The notes beneath the pieces were generated by a model. That model saw only the letters and a program-made list of their open reading frames with translations. It had not been told where the DNA came from and did no database searches. This document shows positions 54,560 through 63,510 of a stretch of DNA of 64,000 nucleotides, in pieces (the stretch's first letter is position 1; every line of letters starts with the position of its first letter). The position numbers were made by a program, and so were the translations under genes. Location: NCBI GenBank assembly GCA_963977135.1, contig CAXBNN010000002.1, positions 496,001 to 560,000 of the forward strand, in the 5' to 3' direction. Origin of the DNA: UBA2040 sp963977135 (GTDB taxonomy: Bacteria > Bacteroidota > Bacteroidia > Flavobacteriales_D > Crocinitomicaceae).

Positions 54560-54711
54560 TTAAAAAAGGGCTTTTTACAAAAATACAGTTTCAAACCTTT
54601 TTTATGGCTTAAATTTTAAATTAATACTACTCAGTTGTTAACGATAGATTGTGAAAGGTATTTTTTTTACCTAAAGTAGTCCGAAATGAACTAGATTTCT
54701 GACCAATTGTT

Positions 54712-54719
54712 TACATTTG
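54712..54719 (+). promoter_or_regulatory. -7 box upstream of the 54763 gene
   Basis: TACATTTG matches TAnnTTTG, 43 bases before the ATG. No clear -33 TTG. Confidence 0.45.
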
Positions 54720-54762
54720 TGCTCAAATTGAGCCAAAATTTTGGTTTAAATAATGATATAGA

Positions 54763-55125
54763 ATGAGAACCGGAGTTGCCAATACAAAATTAGAAGCAGT
54801 TATCAAGAAGGTGGAAAAAGATGGAATTCTTGCCAAAGGACTTGTTGATGACTTAAAAGAAATTCGTGAAATCGCCAAAAAGGAAGAAGATCCTTTGGTG
54901 ACTAAAGTTTTACGTTTGACTTATGAGTACTTAACTGAAAACAAAACTTTCGATGTTGAAGGTCAATATGACGAGGACGAAGAAGGAAATGAGTACCCGA
55001 TTGAAGGAATTGAAGATCAAGAAAACTTAACTTACTTGTTAAATTTATTGACTCAAGCCGATCATAAGATAAATCGTGAAGAAATAAAAGATTATAGAAG
55101 TGCCTTAAAACGAGCGCTTTACTAG
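54763..55125 (+). CDS. Hypothetical acidic helical protein
   Basis: 120 aa, not recognised. Almost wholly helical with high charge: AVIKKVEKDGILAKGLVDDLKEIREIAKK, then YEYLTENKTFDVEG and a short acidic linker (DEDEEGNEYPIEG). No signal peptide or membrane segment. Single gene with its own promoter and terminator. Could be a small regulator or scaffold, but no motif decides this. Confidence 0.6.
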   Translation: MRTGVANTKLEAVIKKVEKDGILAKGLVDDLKEIREIAKKEEDPLVTKVLRLTYEYLTENKTFDVEGQYDEDEEGNEYPIEGIEDQENLTYLLNLLTQADHKINREEIKDYRSALKRALY

Positions 55126-55213
55126 GTTATTAAAAATAAATTGTAAAAAACTTTCAGTTTTGGGCAACTATTTCGAATAATTGTGCGTTATTGTAGTAAG
55201 GTTTTATTTAAGC

Positions 55214-55266
55214 AAAATCCTGCCATGCATTTACTCCTCTTTGAATGCATGTCAGGATTTTTTTTT
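55214..55266. terminator. Bidirectional terminator
   Basis: AAAATCCTG-c-CATGCATT / AATGCATG-t-CAGGATTTT with one mismatch, a 12-base loop and a T-run. It ends the 54763 gene and probably the AddB-like gene too. Confidence 0.75.
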
Positions 55267-55336
55267 GTGCCCAACTTTTTCACACTCGTTTTACAGAAAT
55301 TTTAAGTGATTCTTGGTTAATTATTTATCTCGTTTT

Positions 55337-58162
55337 TTACTGGCAATACTGACAATAAGATATATACTGTTCAGAATTATGCGTAAAAGGAATTGCTGGG
55401 TCGTACATTTCTTCGAAAATTTCTGTCAAAACTTCGGGTAATGCGGCGATGAATTCGTCCAAGGACATATCACCGGTTTGAAGACTTAAAGGTGTTTCAG
55501 GATATTTTATAAATGAAATAATATTGATTTCGTCAGGAATGTAACCATAGGTTTCGCGGAATAAATAACCGTAAATCCAAAGTTGGAGTAGTTTGCCTTG
55601 TGACGCCGCCTTTTTTAAATTATCCGCAACTTTTGTCTTATTTGTACTAATATCTTCTTGCTTTACACTTCCGCTTTTGTAATCGATAATTCGTGTCTTG
55701 TCGCCATAACCATCCATTCTATCGATGAAGCCTTTTAGATTTATCGTTTTTTCCTCACCACGAATATTCAGTTTTATCGTTGTTTCTAATTTTTGCTCTA
55801 AAGAATGGATAATCAATGGCTGATTTAAGTTCATTAACCACTTTTTTTCTTCTTTGAAAAACCGTGCAATTAAAGACATTGCCATTTTATAACTCAAATG
55901 ATTTTTTCCAGTAGCGAAAGAATTTTCATCATCATCATAATGCTTTTTAAACTCGCGTAAAACAATCGCCGGATACTCACCTTCCATTCTTGTTATGTCT
56001 AACGGCGTCAAACTTTTGGGGTTTGGTTTTTTATTTCCTTCAGAATCTCGATGAGCAAAAGGTTCGTATAATTCCTCTAAAACCGTGTGGATAATGGTCC
56101 CAAGTGTGTTGTTGTTCATCTCCTCTTCTACTTCATCTTCTTCTCCGTATTCGAGAACATAGCGGTAATAAAAATCGAGCGGACAAGTTAAATATTTGTT
56201 CAAGGCACTGGCAGAAATTGAATTCTCTAAAATTCGATCAATCTTCGCGAAAATATCTGGCGATTTCTCTACTCTATTTCGCTGATTTTTAGCTGCAGAA
56301 GCATCAAGCGCGTAGGTCTTTTCTTGGATTTTTACTTTCGGTGCCAATCGTTCCCACTCCATTCTCATTTGCTGAATGTAACGACTTGCTTCACCACTGT
56401 TCAAACTTTCTTGCGCTTCAGTAAAAGTCACAGTCATGGTTTCCATTTTGTGCATCAAGCGATAAAAGTGATGAGCAAAAAGTCCTTGTTTTTCTCGTGT
56501 TCCAGGCATCCCGAAATAAAAACGTAAGTCCATTGGGATTAAAGTCTGTATTGGATTTCCAGGCGGCATTGTTCCTTCATTTAATCCCAAACAAATGATG
56601 TTTTTGAAATCCAACATCCGTGTTTCGAGCAAACCCATCATCTGCAAACCTTCGGTTGGAGTTCCTTCGTATGCAATTCGCTCTTTGCCCCAATTTTGTT
56701 GAAACAATTGCTTGAAAGTCCGAATACTCATTTCTGGAAAATCAACTCCTATTGTATTTTGAAAAGTGATTACAGCTTTATCAAATGTCCGCAAAATGGC
56801 TTTTTCAAATTCGTTTTCCTTCTTTAGAGTTGGATAAATTAATCGATTCAATTCTCGCATTTGCTGCAATGCTTTTCCAAAATCATGGTTCCAAGGTTGA
56901 AGAATGGTTTTAATCAATTCTTCTATTGCAGGATTTTCAATCGAAACACTATTTGGTGAAAGAAATATTCTGTTTTTGGAAATAATATAATTTTCCAACT
57001 GACGCTGCTTGCCGATAATTTCTTTCGTTGTAAAAGCTTGATAAAATGGATGTTGCCACAACTTAAATAAGTCTTTGTGGTACAAACTTTTCGTTTTAAA
57101 TCGAACGAAATTTTCTTGGATAGAGAACATTAAATCTACCCATAATTTGACTGAAGTGTCCTTTAATTGAAGTCCCATGGTGATGTTTGCTCGACCAATA
57201 TTCATGGGTAAATTTTTCATCATTGGTCCTGCTAATGTTTCGTCTGCGAGCAAAAGCAAGGTGTCGTTTAGTTCATTTTCACTCAATTTAGACAGCAAAC
57301 TTGCTGCAACTTTGACTTGAGCAATTCCTTGTGCACAGGAAATCAAATCAATATTTTTTGCTTCGGTCAACATGTCATTTTCCATGAAATCAACAGGCTT
57401 TCGACCCAAAAATTCATTCAACGTTCGCTGAAAATGACCAGCTTCATGATGTTTTGCTTTGTAGTAAAACTCATCTGCGTTTTGCAAAACGTGAGCACTT
57501 CCTCGGGTATATAATTTCCGAATGATAGTCATTTCCGAGAGCGACAAAGCATTGAAACCTGCAAAAATGAAAATTCGTTTGTCCTCACGTGGAGAAACCA
57601 ATTCTATGTTTTCGGCAACTTCGCGAAAAGCCATGCCACTGTATGCCCAATTATTGGTTTTTAGTCGTTCTCGAAGTCCGTCGTAATAGCCAGGTAATCG
57701 ATCCCAAAACGCTAAAAATTTCTGCTGTGTTTCACTTAGTTCTTCAGAATTGAAACTCCAGTTTTCAATGTCTTTTACATCTTTCAAGTTTTTGAAAAGC
57801 TGTTTTGGGTCGACCAAATATTTGTCTATTTCTTCAAAATCTGCCAAAAGGATAGTTGCCCAATTGTAAAATGCATCGAAGGTTCTATTTTCAATTTCAG
57901 TTTCAATTTCCAGATGAACGCGGTACAATTCAAAAAGGATGTTCAGCTTGTCAACTACTTTATAACTGCTCGCATTTTTTACCCAAGAATCAATGGTCAA
58001 CATTTCTGGAGCAAAAATTGGCCTATCGAATTTAGACGCCAATTCTATTTCCAAATATTTCCGCGCTCGGATAGATGGAAGAATGATCACCAAGTCTTCC
58101 AAAGCCCAGCCATTTTCTATGATGTAATCGGCTATTCGAGTTATAAATTTTGAACCTTGCAT
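55337..58162 (-). CDS. AddB/RecB-type PD-(D/E)XK nuclease-helicase-like protein
   Basis: 941 aa. The N-terminal two-thirds resembles the inactivated helicase fold of AddB-like subunits (LVIILPSIRARKYLEIELA near the start, LLLLADETLAGPMMKNLP near 310, IICLGLNEGTMPPGN near 530). The nuclease domain near residue 820 shows the active-site string GFIDRMDGYGDKTRIIDYKSG, with Asp, Asp-Tyr-Lys and Gly. Cys in TCPLDFYYRY (about 660) and a C-terminal CQYC could hold part of an iron-sulphur cluster, but the usual last Cys is not seen. The matching AddA-like helicase is not next to it. Confidence 0.85.
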   Translation of the reverse strand: MQGSKFITRIADYIIENGWALEDLVIILPSIRARKYLEIELASKFDRPIFAPEMLTIDSWVKNASSYKVVDKLNILFELYRVHLEIETEIENRTFDAFYNWATILLADFEEIDKYLVDPKQLFKNLKDVKDIENWSFNSEELSETQQKFLAFWDRLPGYYDGLRERLKTNNWAYSGMAFREVAENIELVSPREDKRIFIFAGFNALSLSEMTIIRKLYTRGSAHVLQNADEFYYKAKHHEAGHFQRTLNEFLGRKPVDFMENDMLTEAKNIDLISCAQGIAQVKVAASLLSKLSENELNDTLLLLADETLAGPMMKNLPMNIGRANITMGLQLKDTSVKLWVDLMFSIQENFVRFKTKSLYHKDLFKLWQHPFYQAFTTKEIIGKQRQLENYIISKNRIFLSPNSVSIENPAIEELIKTILQPWNHDFGKALQQMRELNRLIYPTLKKENEFEKAILRTFDKAVITFQNTIGVDFPEMSIRTFKQLFQQNWGKERIAYEGTPTEGLQMMGLLETRMLDFKNIICLGLNEGTMPPGNPIQTLIPMDLRFYFGMPGTREKQGLFAHHFYRLMHKMETMTVTFTEAQESLNSGEASRYIQQMRMEWERLAPKVKIQEKTYALDASAAKNQRNRVEKSPDIFAKIDRILENSISASALNKYLTCPLDFYYRYVLEYGEEDEVEEEMNNNTLGTIIHTVLEELYEPFAHRDSEGNKKPNPKSLTPLDITRMEGEYPAIVLREFKKHYDDDENSFATGKNHLSYKMAMSLIARFFKEEKKWLMNLNQPLIIHSLEQKLETTIKLNIRGEEKTINLKGFIDRMDGYGDKTRIIDYKSGSVKQEDISTNKTKVADNLKKAASQGKLLQLWIYGYLFRETYGYIPDEINIISFIKYPETPLSLQTGDMSLDEFIAALPEVLTEIFEEMYDPAIPFTHNSEQYISYCQYCQ

Positions 58163-59316
58163 TATTTTTTAGAGGATAAAAAGCCCCAATACGTGCTTTT
58201 GTTTAATTGAAATGTTTCAGCTTGTGGGTAATATTTTAGGAATCCTGCTGGGAAACGAACAACTTTCTTTTTCGTCCATGAGGTTTGATAAGCACGCATT
58301 CTATCACCTTCAATTTCTATACAATCTACGTTTTGTTTGGTGTGTGTTTTCCAGGTAAAATAGTCCACTGACTTACCAAGATTACGATTCCATTTCATTT
58401 TTTCGACCAGCAACCAATTCCGCCAAAGCTGTGTTGCATCGTTTCGCCAATCCATAGAATTAAAGTTGTTTATCAATGCATTTCGGAAACCATTATCTGC
58501 AAAGTAAACAGAGACGCCCTTTTTCATTTCGTATTTGTTTCCTCCATAATACGATGGAATTCTGTAGATTAAAAATGCCTTTTCAAAAAGCTCAATGTAC
58601 CTTTCCACTGTTTCATTGTCCAGATCGCAGCGTATTCCAATATCGTTATAAGAAATCACTTCACCCATTTCAAAAGCCAAAGTTTTGAGAACAGCTATCA
58701 TTTGCTTTTTCTTGTTGATTCTGTCGTTGGCGCCTAGTTGGGTTGTAAGGATTTGATCCAATAACTCATTAATAATTTCTTCCGCATTCTCAGGATTTTC
58801 AATTACCGCTGGATAGGAACCAAAAACCAAACGATCTTCCAATTCTTTTTCCAAGCTTCCCATTCCTTTCGTTTGAGCAAGTTCATAAAATGAAAAAGGT
58901 GTAAGTTCAACAACCAAATCATTTGCTTTCAATGCTTCAAAAAGTAAATCGTCAATTGGTGCTTTGAAGGAAGAAAGCAGAACCAAACGCGGTGCATTCT
59001 CATTGGCTAAGACCATTTCCAAAAGCGTCTGCAATTGACCAAAGTGTTCGGCATCCTTTAAAATCAATATTTGCGATTCGCCAATGTGTTCATTTAGAAA
59101 ATTTGAAATGTCCTTTTCCTCTTGTAGGTCTTTGTAATCCTTGCGTGAAACAAGTGAAAATGACCAAGATAAATCGGATAAAATATCCAGTATAAAATCC
59201 GTTTTACCTATTCCTTTTGGACCCTGAACCAATAGGACTTTTGCTTCCTTTATTTGTTCAATAACTGTACTTTTTATCTGCCGAGTAATTTTTGTTTGAA
59301 CGAGCGTTTCTTCCAT
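58162..59316 (-). CDS. AAA ATPase with DUF4143 domain
   Basis: 384 aa. The P-loop GPKGIGKT (32-39) and Walker B-like ILILKDAEHF (about 82) define the AAA_14 domain (about 25-150). The phrase FSFYELAQTKGM (about 150) links to a DUF4143 region (about 195-345) with FADNGFRNALI and a late PD-(D/E)XK-like EKMKWNRN...DYFTWKT segment. Members are of uncertain role; some lie in defence or toxin contexts. Its stop shares one base with the AddB-like ATG, so the pair is translationally coupled. Confidence 0.85.
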   Translation of the reverse strand: MEETLVQTKITRQIKSTVIEQIKEAKVLLVQGPKGIGKTDFILDILSDLSWSFSLVSRKDYKDLQEEKDISNFLNEHIGESQILILKDAEHFGQLQTLLEMVLANENAPRLVLLSSFKAPIDDLLFEALKANDLVVELTPFSFYELAQTKGMGSLEKELEDRLVFGSYPAVIENPENAEEIINELLDQILTTQLGANDRINKKKQMIAVLKTLAFEMGEVISYNDIGIRCDLDNETVERYIELFEKAFLIYRIPSYYGGNKYEMKKGVSVYFADNGFRNALINNFNSMDWRNDATQLWRNWLLVEKMKWNRNLGKSVDYFTWKTHTKQNVDCIEIEGDRMRAYQTSWTKKKVVRFPAGFLKYYPQAETFQLNKSTYWGFLSSKK

Positions 59317-59549
59317 AGAATAGAATAAATCAATTAAATTTTGCGGAAAATTAAGAGTTTAAGCCTATTACTTGGCGAGTTAATCACGGAAGTTATTCAC
59401 AGATTTATATGATTAATGTTTGCTTCTGGCAATGCCAAGTAAATCAATTAATTGTGTGATAAACTGTTCAATATTCTTTTGCCTTGTAAACCAATTTTGG
59501 GAAAAAGCATTCTATAGAATTCCTATTGTATGTCACTAAGAAAAATAGA

Positions 59550-60785
59550 CTATCCTACAAGTAACCGCTCCACATGGGTATCTCCAAAAGCATAAGGAAT
59601 ATAACCCAATGAAGGTATTTCCTTTGTTAAAATCAGAGGTGTCTTTTTGCCAAGAGAAATCGTTCCGTGTGTTTCTGAAAGTCCCATTGCGTATGCAGCG
59701 TTAATTGTCAAAGCATTCAAAGCTTCCTCTGGCGACAACTTCATTTTTACGCAAGCTAATGACCATACAAATTGTAAGTTCCCACTGGGTGTTGATCCTG
59801 GATTAAAATCGCTCGCTAAAGAAATAGGTAAACCTGCATCTATCATTTTTCTAGCCTCGCCATAAGGTATTCCTAGAAAATGTGAACAGCTCGGCAAAAG
59901 TGTTGGCATCGTTTCTGAGTTTTTCAAATCTGCAATATCTTGGTCTGATATTTCTTCTAAGTGATCAACTGAAAGTGCGTTGAATTCTATCGCTTTTTGA
60001 ACACCACCCATTACAGAAAACTGATTCACGTGTACTTTTGGTCGCAAGCCATATTTCGCTCCAGCTTCCAAAATTTGGTGCATTTCTTCTATATTGTAAT
60101 AATTTCTTTCGCAGAAAATATCAATGTAATCTGCCAATCCTTCCTTGGCAATATCCGGAAGCATTTCATTGATAATCAAATCTATATAGCCTTTGTGGTT
60201 TTCCTTATATTCTGCTGGAAAAGCATGGGCGCCTAGGAAATTAGCTTTAATCGAAATGTCAGAAGTTTCTTTTAACCGTTTGATAACGCGAAGCATTTTC
60301 AATTCTGCCTCAACTGATAAACCATATCCCGATTTTATTTCAATCGCTCCAGTTCCGTATGATTTTACTCTTTCTAAGCGAACTTTCGCCTGTTCAAACA
60401 ATTCATCTTCACTCATCTCAGCTAATCTTCGCGCTGAATTGAGAATTCCACCTCCTTTGATCGCGATTTCTTCGTAGGACAAGCCATTGATTCTATCTAC
60501 GAATTCTTCTTCGCGGCTTTTCGCAAAAACGATATGGGTATGCGAATCACAAAAGGCTGGAAGAACGTATTTTCCTTCCGCGTCAATTACTTCAATATCA
60601 CGCCAATCGTTGATTCCTCCCCATTCCGACATGCTTCCATAATCTACAATTACACCATCTTCTGTCGCCAAATAAGCGTTTTCAAGAATTGGCAATTCTT
60701 TCATTTCGGCACCTTTGCGGATTTTCGGCAAATTCTCACCGACTTGAACTAATGCTTTGATGTTTTTAATTAAGCGTTTTCCCAT
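59550..60785 (-). CDS. hutI: Imidazolonepropionase
   Basis: Third enzyme of histidine breakdown, hydrolysing imidazolone-5-propanoate to N-formimino-glutamate, 411 aa. Amidohydrolase fold with metal motif CDSHTHIVFA (about 77-86), substrate motifs EIKSGYGLS and GAHAFPAEY near 155-200, metal His in KVHVNQF, and ASDFNPGSTP near 322. Other hut genes are not adjacent. It is transcribed on the same strand as tRNA-Leu but after the tRNA's terminator, so independently. Confidence 0.95.
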   Translation of the reverse strand: MGKRLIKNIKALVQVGENLPKIRKGAEMKELPILENAYLATEDGVIVDYGSMSEWGGINDWRDIEVIDAEGKYVLPAFCDSHTHIVFAKSREEEFVDRINGLSYEEIAIKGGGILNSARRLAEMSEDELFEQAKVRLERVKSYGTGAIEIKSGYGLSVEAELKMLRVIKRLKETSDISIKANFLGAHAFPAEYKENHKGYIDLIINEMLPDIAKEGLADYIDIFCERNYYNIEEMHQILEAGAKYGLRPKVHVNQFSVMGGVQKAIEFNALSVDHLEEISDQDIADLKNSETMPTLLPSCSHFLGIPYGEARKMIDAGLPISLASDFNPGSTPSGNLQFVWSLACVKMKLSPEEALNALTINAAYAMGLSETHGTISLGKKTPLILTKEIPSLGYIPYAFGDTHVERLLVG

Positions 60786-60818
60786 GTTGCAATTTTACGG
60801 AAAATTATCTCTACAAAA

Positions 60819-60844
60819 AAAGCCTCAACTTTCGTTGAGGCTTT
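60819..60844 (-). terminator. Terminator of the tRNA-Leu transcript
   Basis: An 11-bp perfect stem AAAGCCTCAAC / GTTGAGGCTTT with a four-base loop, starting two bases after the tRNA 3' end, with a U-run on the minus strand. It separates the tRNA from hutI. Confidence 0.85.
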
Positions 60845-60845
60845 G

Positions 60846-60927
60846 TACCCGAGGCCGGAATCGAACCGGCACGCCCGAAGGCACAGGATTTTGAATCCAG
60901 CGCGTCTACCAGTTCCGCCACCCGGGC
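60846..60927 (-). tRNA. tRNA-Leu(CAA)
   Basis: 82-base class II tRNA on the minus strand: acceptor GCCCGGG with CTCGGGT (G1-U72 and G6-U67 wobbles), D-arm GGCGGAACTGGTAGACGC, anticodon loop TTCAAAA giving anticodon CAA, variable arm TGCC-TTCG-GGCG, T-arm GCCGG-TTCGATT-CCGGC, discriminator A. The CCA end is not encoded. The anticodon stem (CTGGA / TCCTG) has a U28-U42 mismatch. Confidence 0.93.
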
Positions 60928-60966
60928 ATTTAGATTGAAGGGGACGCCTTCTTTCTTTGGTGGGTG

Positions 60967-60974
60967 CAAAGATA
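60967..60974 (-). promoter_or_regulatory. tRNA-Leu -7 promoter box
   Basis: Minus-strand TATCTTTG, 39 bases before the tRNA 5' end. A perfect TAnnTTTG match; no clear -33 TTG, but an A-run lies there. Confidence 0.5.
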
Positions 60975-61028
60975 TTGTTTTTTTGGAATTCGTTGTGATG
61001 TATCTAGAAAAAAATCGAAAAAGATAAT

Positions 61029-62474
61029 TTATCCTTTTTCAAAATCCGCTAATTTATTTTTCAACTTATTATCCAAAGCAATAAAAATAGCTGCAATACC
61101 CCATATTGGTACACAGGCTTTATCGGTATCCAAATAGTTATTTAGGAATCCGTGGATGAAATAGGTACACAGCGCCATTACCATAAAGAATAACAGCGTT
61201 CTTGTTTCTTTGTCTTCGGGTGGCCATTTGTTGTACAGATTTATTCCCGCGTAAAATAATGCCGAAAGAACTGCCAAAAAGAACAGTAATCCGGGTGCTC
61301 CCGTTTCCGATAATGGACCCAAATATTCGCTATGGGCATTTCCACCATCACTAAAGTTAGTGGAGATTATTGTTAGATTTTCTGGATGCTGAAAACGCGC
61401 ATATTCAAACGCATAGGTTCCTGGTCCGAAGCCCATAATGGGTCTTTCTTGAAACATATCTAATGCACAAGTCCAACGATTCAATCGTTCCAAATTAGAG
61501 GCGTCTGTCGTTACATTCGTAGCACTTTGCAGTCGTTCCCCAAAATCTTCTGTCGTATGGTCTTGCTTGTTTCTCGCCAGCTCCATTTGGATATTATCCC
61601 AAGTAAAAAACAGAATTGCTCCGAGAAAAACTGCAGTTCCCAAGAGATAAGAAAACTTGATCTTTAGTTTGATTAATAATCCAATTGCAAATGCTCCAAC
61701 AACACTCAACCAAGCCGCTCTTGTGTAGGAGAAATACAACCCGACAAGGATAATAAGCAACATCGTTAACAGTAAAACTTGGGTTAGTGGCGGGTGCTTT
61801 TTACTAAAATACAAACCTAAACCCAACATTAAAGTCAGCGCGACAATTGCCCCATAAATCGTGTGATCTTTGAAAAATGGCCACATTACCCAGTGACTTT
61901 CTTTCTCTCCAAAACTGTAAGTCATGTGCAAGAGAACAGTATAGGTTACGACAACCGTCATCCCGATAACGAAAAGCCATAAGAAAGTTTGAATATTTCG
62001 CTTTTTCCCAAATACAATTGGGCCTAATAAAAGTAATGGAATGAAAAACCACAATTTGGCAACAACAAATTTTACCGAAGCAAGCACGTCAGACGAACTA
62101 ATCGTACTCATTAATAACCAAATAACGTAAAGTCCAACCGTAATAATAATTGGGTGTCGCCACACGTGTTTTGGAATATATGACTTTCTTGTTTCTTGCA
62201 TTAGAATGAGCAAGAGCATTCCGAAAAGTAATGGTTCCGTAGGAAGAAAAAGCCCAAAACTATCCGTGTATTCTTCGATATTTATACTTAGAGGAGTAAG
62301 AAACGCAAGGGCTAGAAAACTTTTTTCGACGTAATAAATCGCAAAAAAAACAACCAATAATCCAACCGATAAAAGAGCAAAATAAGCTTGATCTTGAAGG
62401 ATGAAATAAGACGAAAGGACAATGTAAATTAGACCAATCAATCCCAAACCGATATGGGAACGCCAAGTGGACAT
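61029..62474 (-). CDS. O-antigen ligase/polymerase family (Wzy-like) protein
   Basis: 481 aa inner-membrane protein with about 11-12 helices. The large periplasmic loop between late helices (LNRWTCALDMFQERPIMGFGPGTYAFEY and DGGNAHSEYLGPLSETG) carries the Arg, Gly-rich and HSEYLG motifs of the Wzy_C family. It would polymerise or ligate a surface polysaccharide. The ATG shares one base with the stop of the Wzz-like gene upstream, so the two are translationally coupled in a glycan-export operon with the flippase-like gene. Confidence 0.9.
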   Translation of the reverse strand: MSTWRSHIGLGLIGLIYIVLSSYFILQDQAYFALLSVGLLVVFFAIYYVEKSFLALAFLTPLSINIEEYTDSFGLFLPTEPLLFGMLLLILMQETRKSYIPKHVWRHPIIITVGLYVIWLLMSTISSSDVLASVKFVVAKLWFFIPLLLLGPIVFGKKRNIQTFLWLFVIGMTVVVTYTVLLHMTYSFGEKESHWVMWPFFKDHTIYGAIVALTLMLGLGLYFSKKHPPLTQVLLLTMLLIILVGLYFSYTRAAWLSVVGAFAIGLLIKLKIKFSYLLGTAVFLGAILFFTWDNIQMELARNKQDHTTEDFGERLQSATNVTTDASNLERLNRWTCALDMFQERPIMGFGPGTYAFEYARFQHPENLTIISTNFSDGGNAHSEYLGPLSETGAPGLLFFLAVLSALFYAGINLYNKWPPEDKETRTLLFFMVMALCTYFIHGFLNNYLDTDKACVPIWGIAAIFIALDNKLKNKLADFEKG

Positions 62475-63469
62475 TAATCGATTTTTCTCAATTCTTGCAA
62501 ACGGTCACGAATCAACAAAGCGAAAATCATAAAGAAGAATGCGCCCATAGTCGCCAAAATAACAATTATTGCTTTTTTCGGTTTGTCTTTTTTATCCGCA
62601 ACTACCGCTGATTCTACAATAAATTTGTGATTGAAAAGTGTATTTGCATCTGACTCTGCTTGGTCATACGAATCTTCGAACTTCGCTAGCTTCACAATTT
62701 CCTCGTCACGCAACATTTGCAATCCATCATATGCTGCACCGTTTTGTAAGTTGATATCTATTTGCTCTTTGAAAAAAGTTCTATCTGCAGGACTTTTAGA
62801 TTCGTTATAGGCTTGAAATAAATTCGCTCTACTTTCAATTGGAACAACCCCTAAATTGGAAAGAGAATCCATTTGACCTTGCAATTTTCGCATTTCAAAT
62901 TCTAGCATATCTTTCTTCCGCTTATTAATCTGATAAGCTGGAAGCGTCCGTTCTTGAACCATTTCGTTCTTAACGGTATCAATTAATTCCACGATTGTGT
63001 TTGCAATCGTTGCCGCCAATTCTGGACTTTTATCTAAAACATCAATCTCAATAGAACCATATCGTGTTCGGTTAAATTGAATATGCTGCTCGTACGCTTT
63101 GTTGAGTTTGAAATTTTTGTTTTTGTCATCTAAATCGATGTCGTAATTTTTGAATAATTCGAAACGTTCAACAAGTCTGTTTCTAATTTTCGAAGACTTT
63201 AATATTTGAACCAATTGTTCTGCTTGTTCCTCTTCACCGAAATCCATTGATGATGCTTTCGCATTTCGTTGTTCAGAGAATGAAACCGTACTAGTAGCGG
63301 CAGGGAAAACAACTGCTTGTGATAAATAAAGCGGTGTAAGGAAAAAAGAAATTACCAAGGAAACAACAGCTGCTGCGCCAGTAACCATCAAAATTATCTT
63401 TCGGTTTTTCCAAATGAAGACCAACAAGTTTTGTCTTTCCTCTTCTAAATTAATATCGTTTTGTTCCAT
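62474..63469 (-). CDS. Wzz/GumC-like polysaccharide chain-length protein
   Basis: 331 aa. Two membrane helices frame the protein: residues about 29-50 and 298-320. Between them lies a periplasmic domain with long coiled-coil segments (EMRKLQGQMDSLSNLG). The first helix is followed by LYLSQAVVFPAATST, the usual Wzz domain start. No cytosolic tyrosine kinase domain is present. It works with Wzy, encoded directly downstream with a one-base overlap, to set glycan length. Confidence 0.88.
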   Translation of the reverse strand: MEQNDINLEEERQNLLVFIWKNRKIILMVTGAAAVVSLVISFFLTPLYLSQAVVFPAATSTVSFSEQRNAKASSMDFGEEEQAEQLVQILKSSKIRNRLVERFELFKNYDIDLDDKNKNFKLNKAYEQHIQFNRTRYGSIEIDVLDKSPELAATIANTIVELIDTVKNEMVQERTLPAYQINKRKKDMLEFEMRKLQGQMDSLSNLGVVPIESRANLFQAYNESKSPADRTFFKEQIDINLQNGAAYDGLQMLRDEEIVKLAKFEDSYDQAESDANTLFNHKFIVESAVVADKKDKPKKAIIVILATMGAFFFMIFALLIRDRLQELRKID

Positions 63470-63510
63470 GTGTTATTTCTAATTCGCGTGTAAAGTTAAA
63501 CATTCACTTG

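Noticed and set aside
58162..59316. DUF4143 ATPase as part of a toxin-antitoxin or abortive-infection system
   Set aside because: No small toxin-like partner is adjacent, only the AddB-like gene. Kept as an open question, not a call.
59368..59442. Nine-base inverted repeat TTACTTGGC / GCCAAGTAA before the ATPase gene
   Set aside because: Separated by 57 bases in AT-rich DNA and without supporting structure. Chance is a sufficient explanation.
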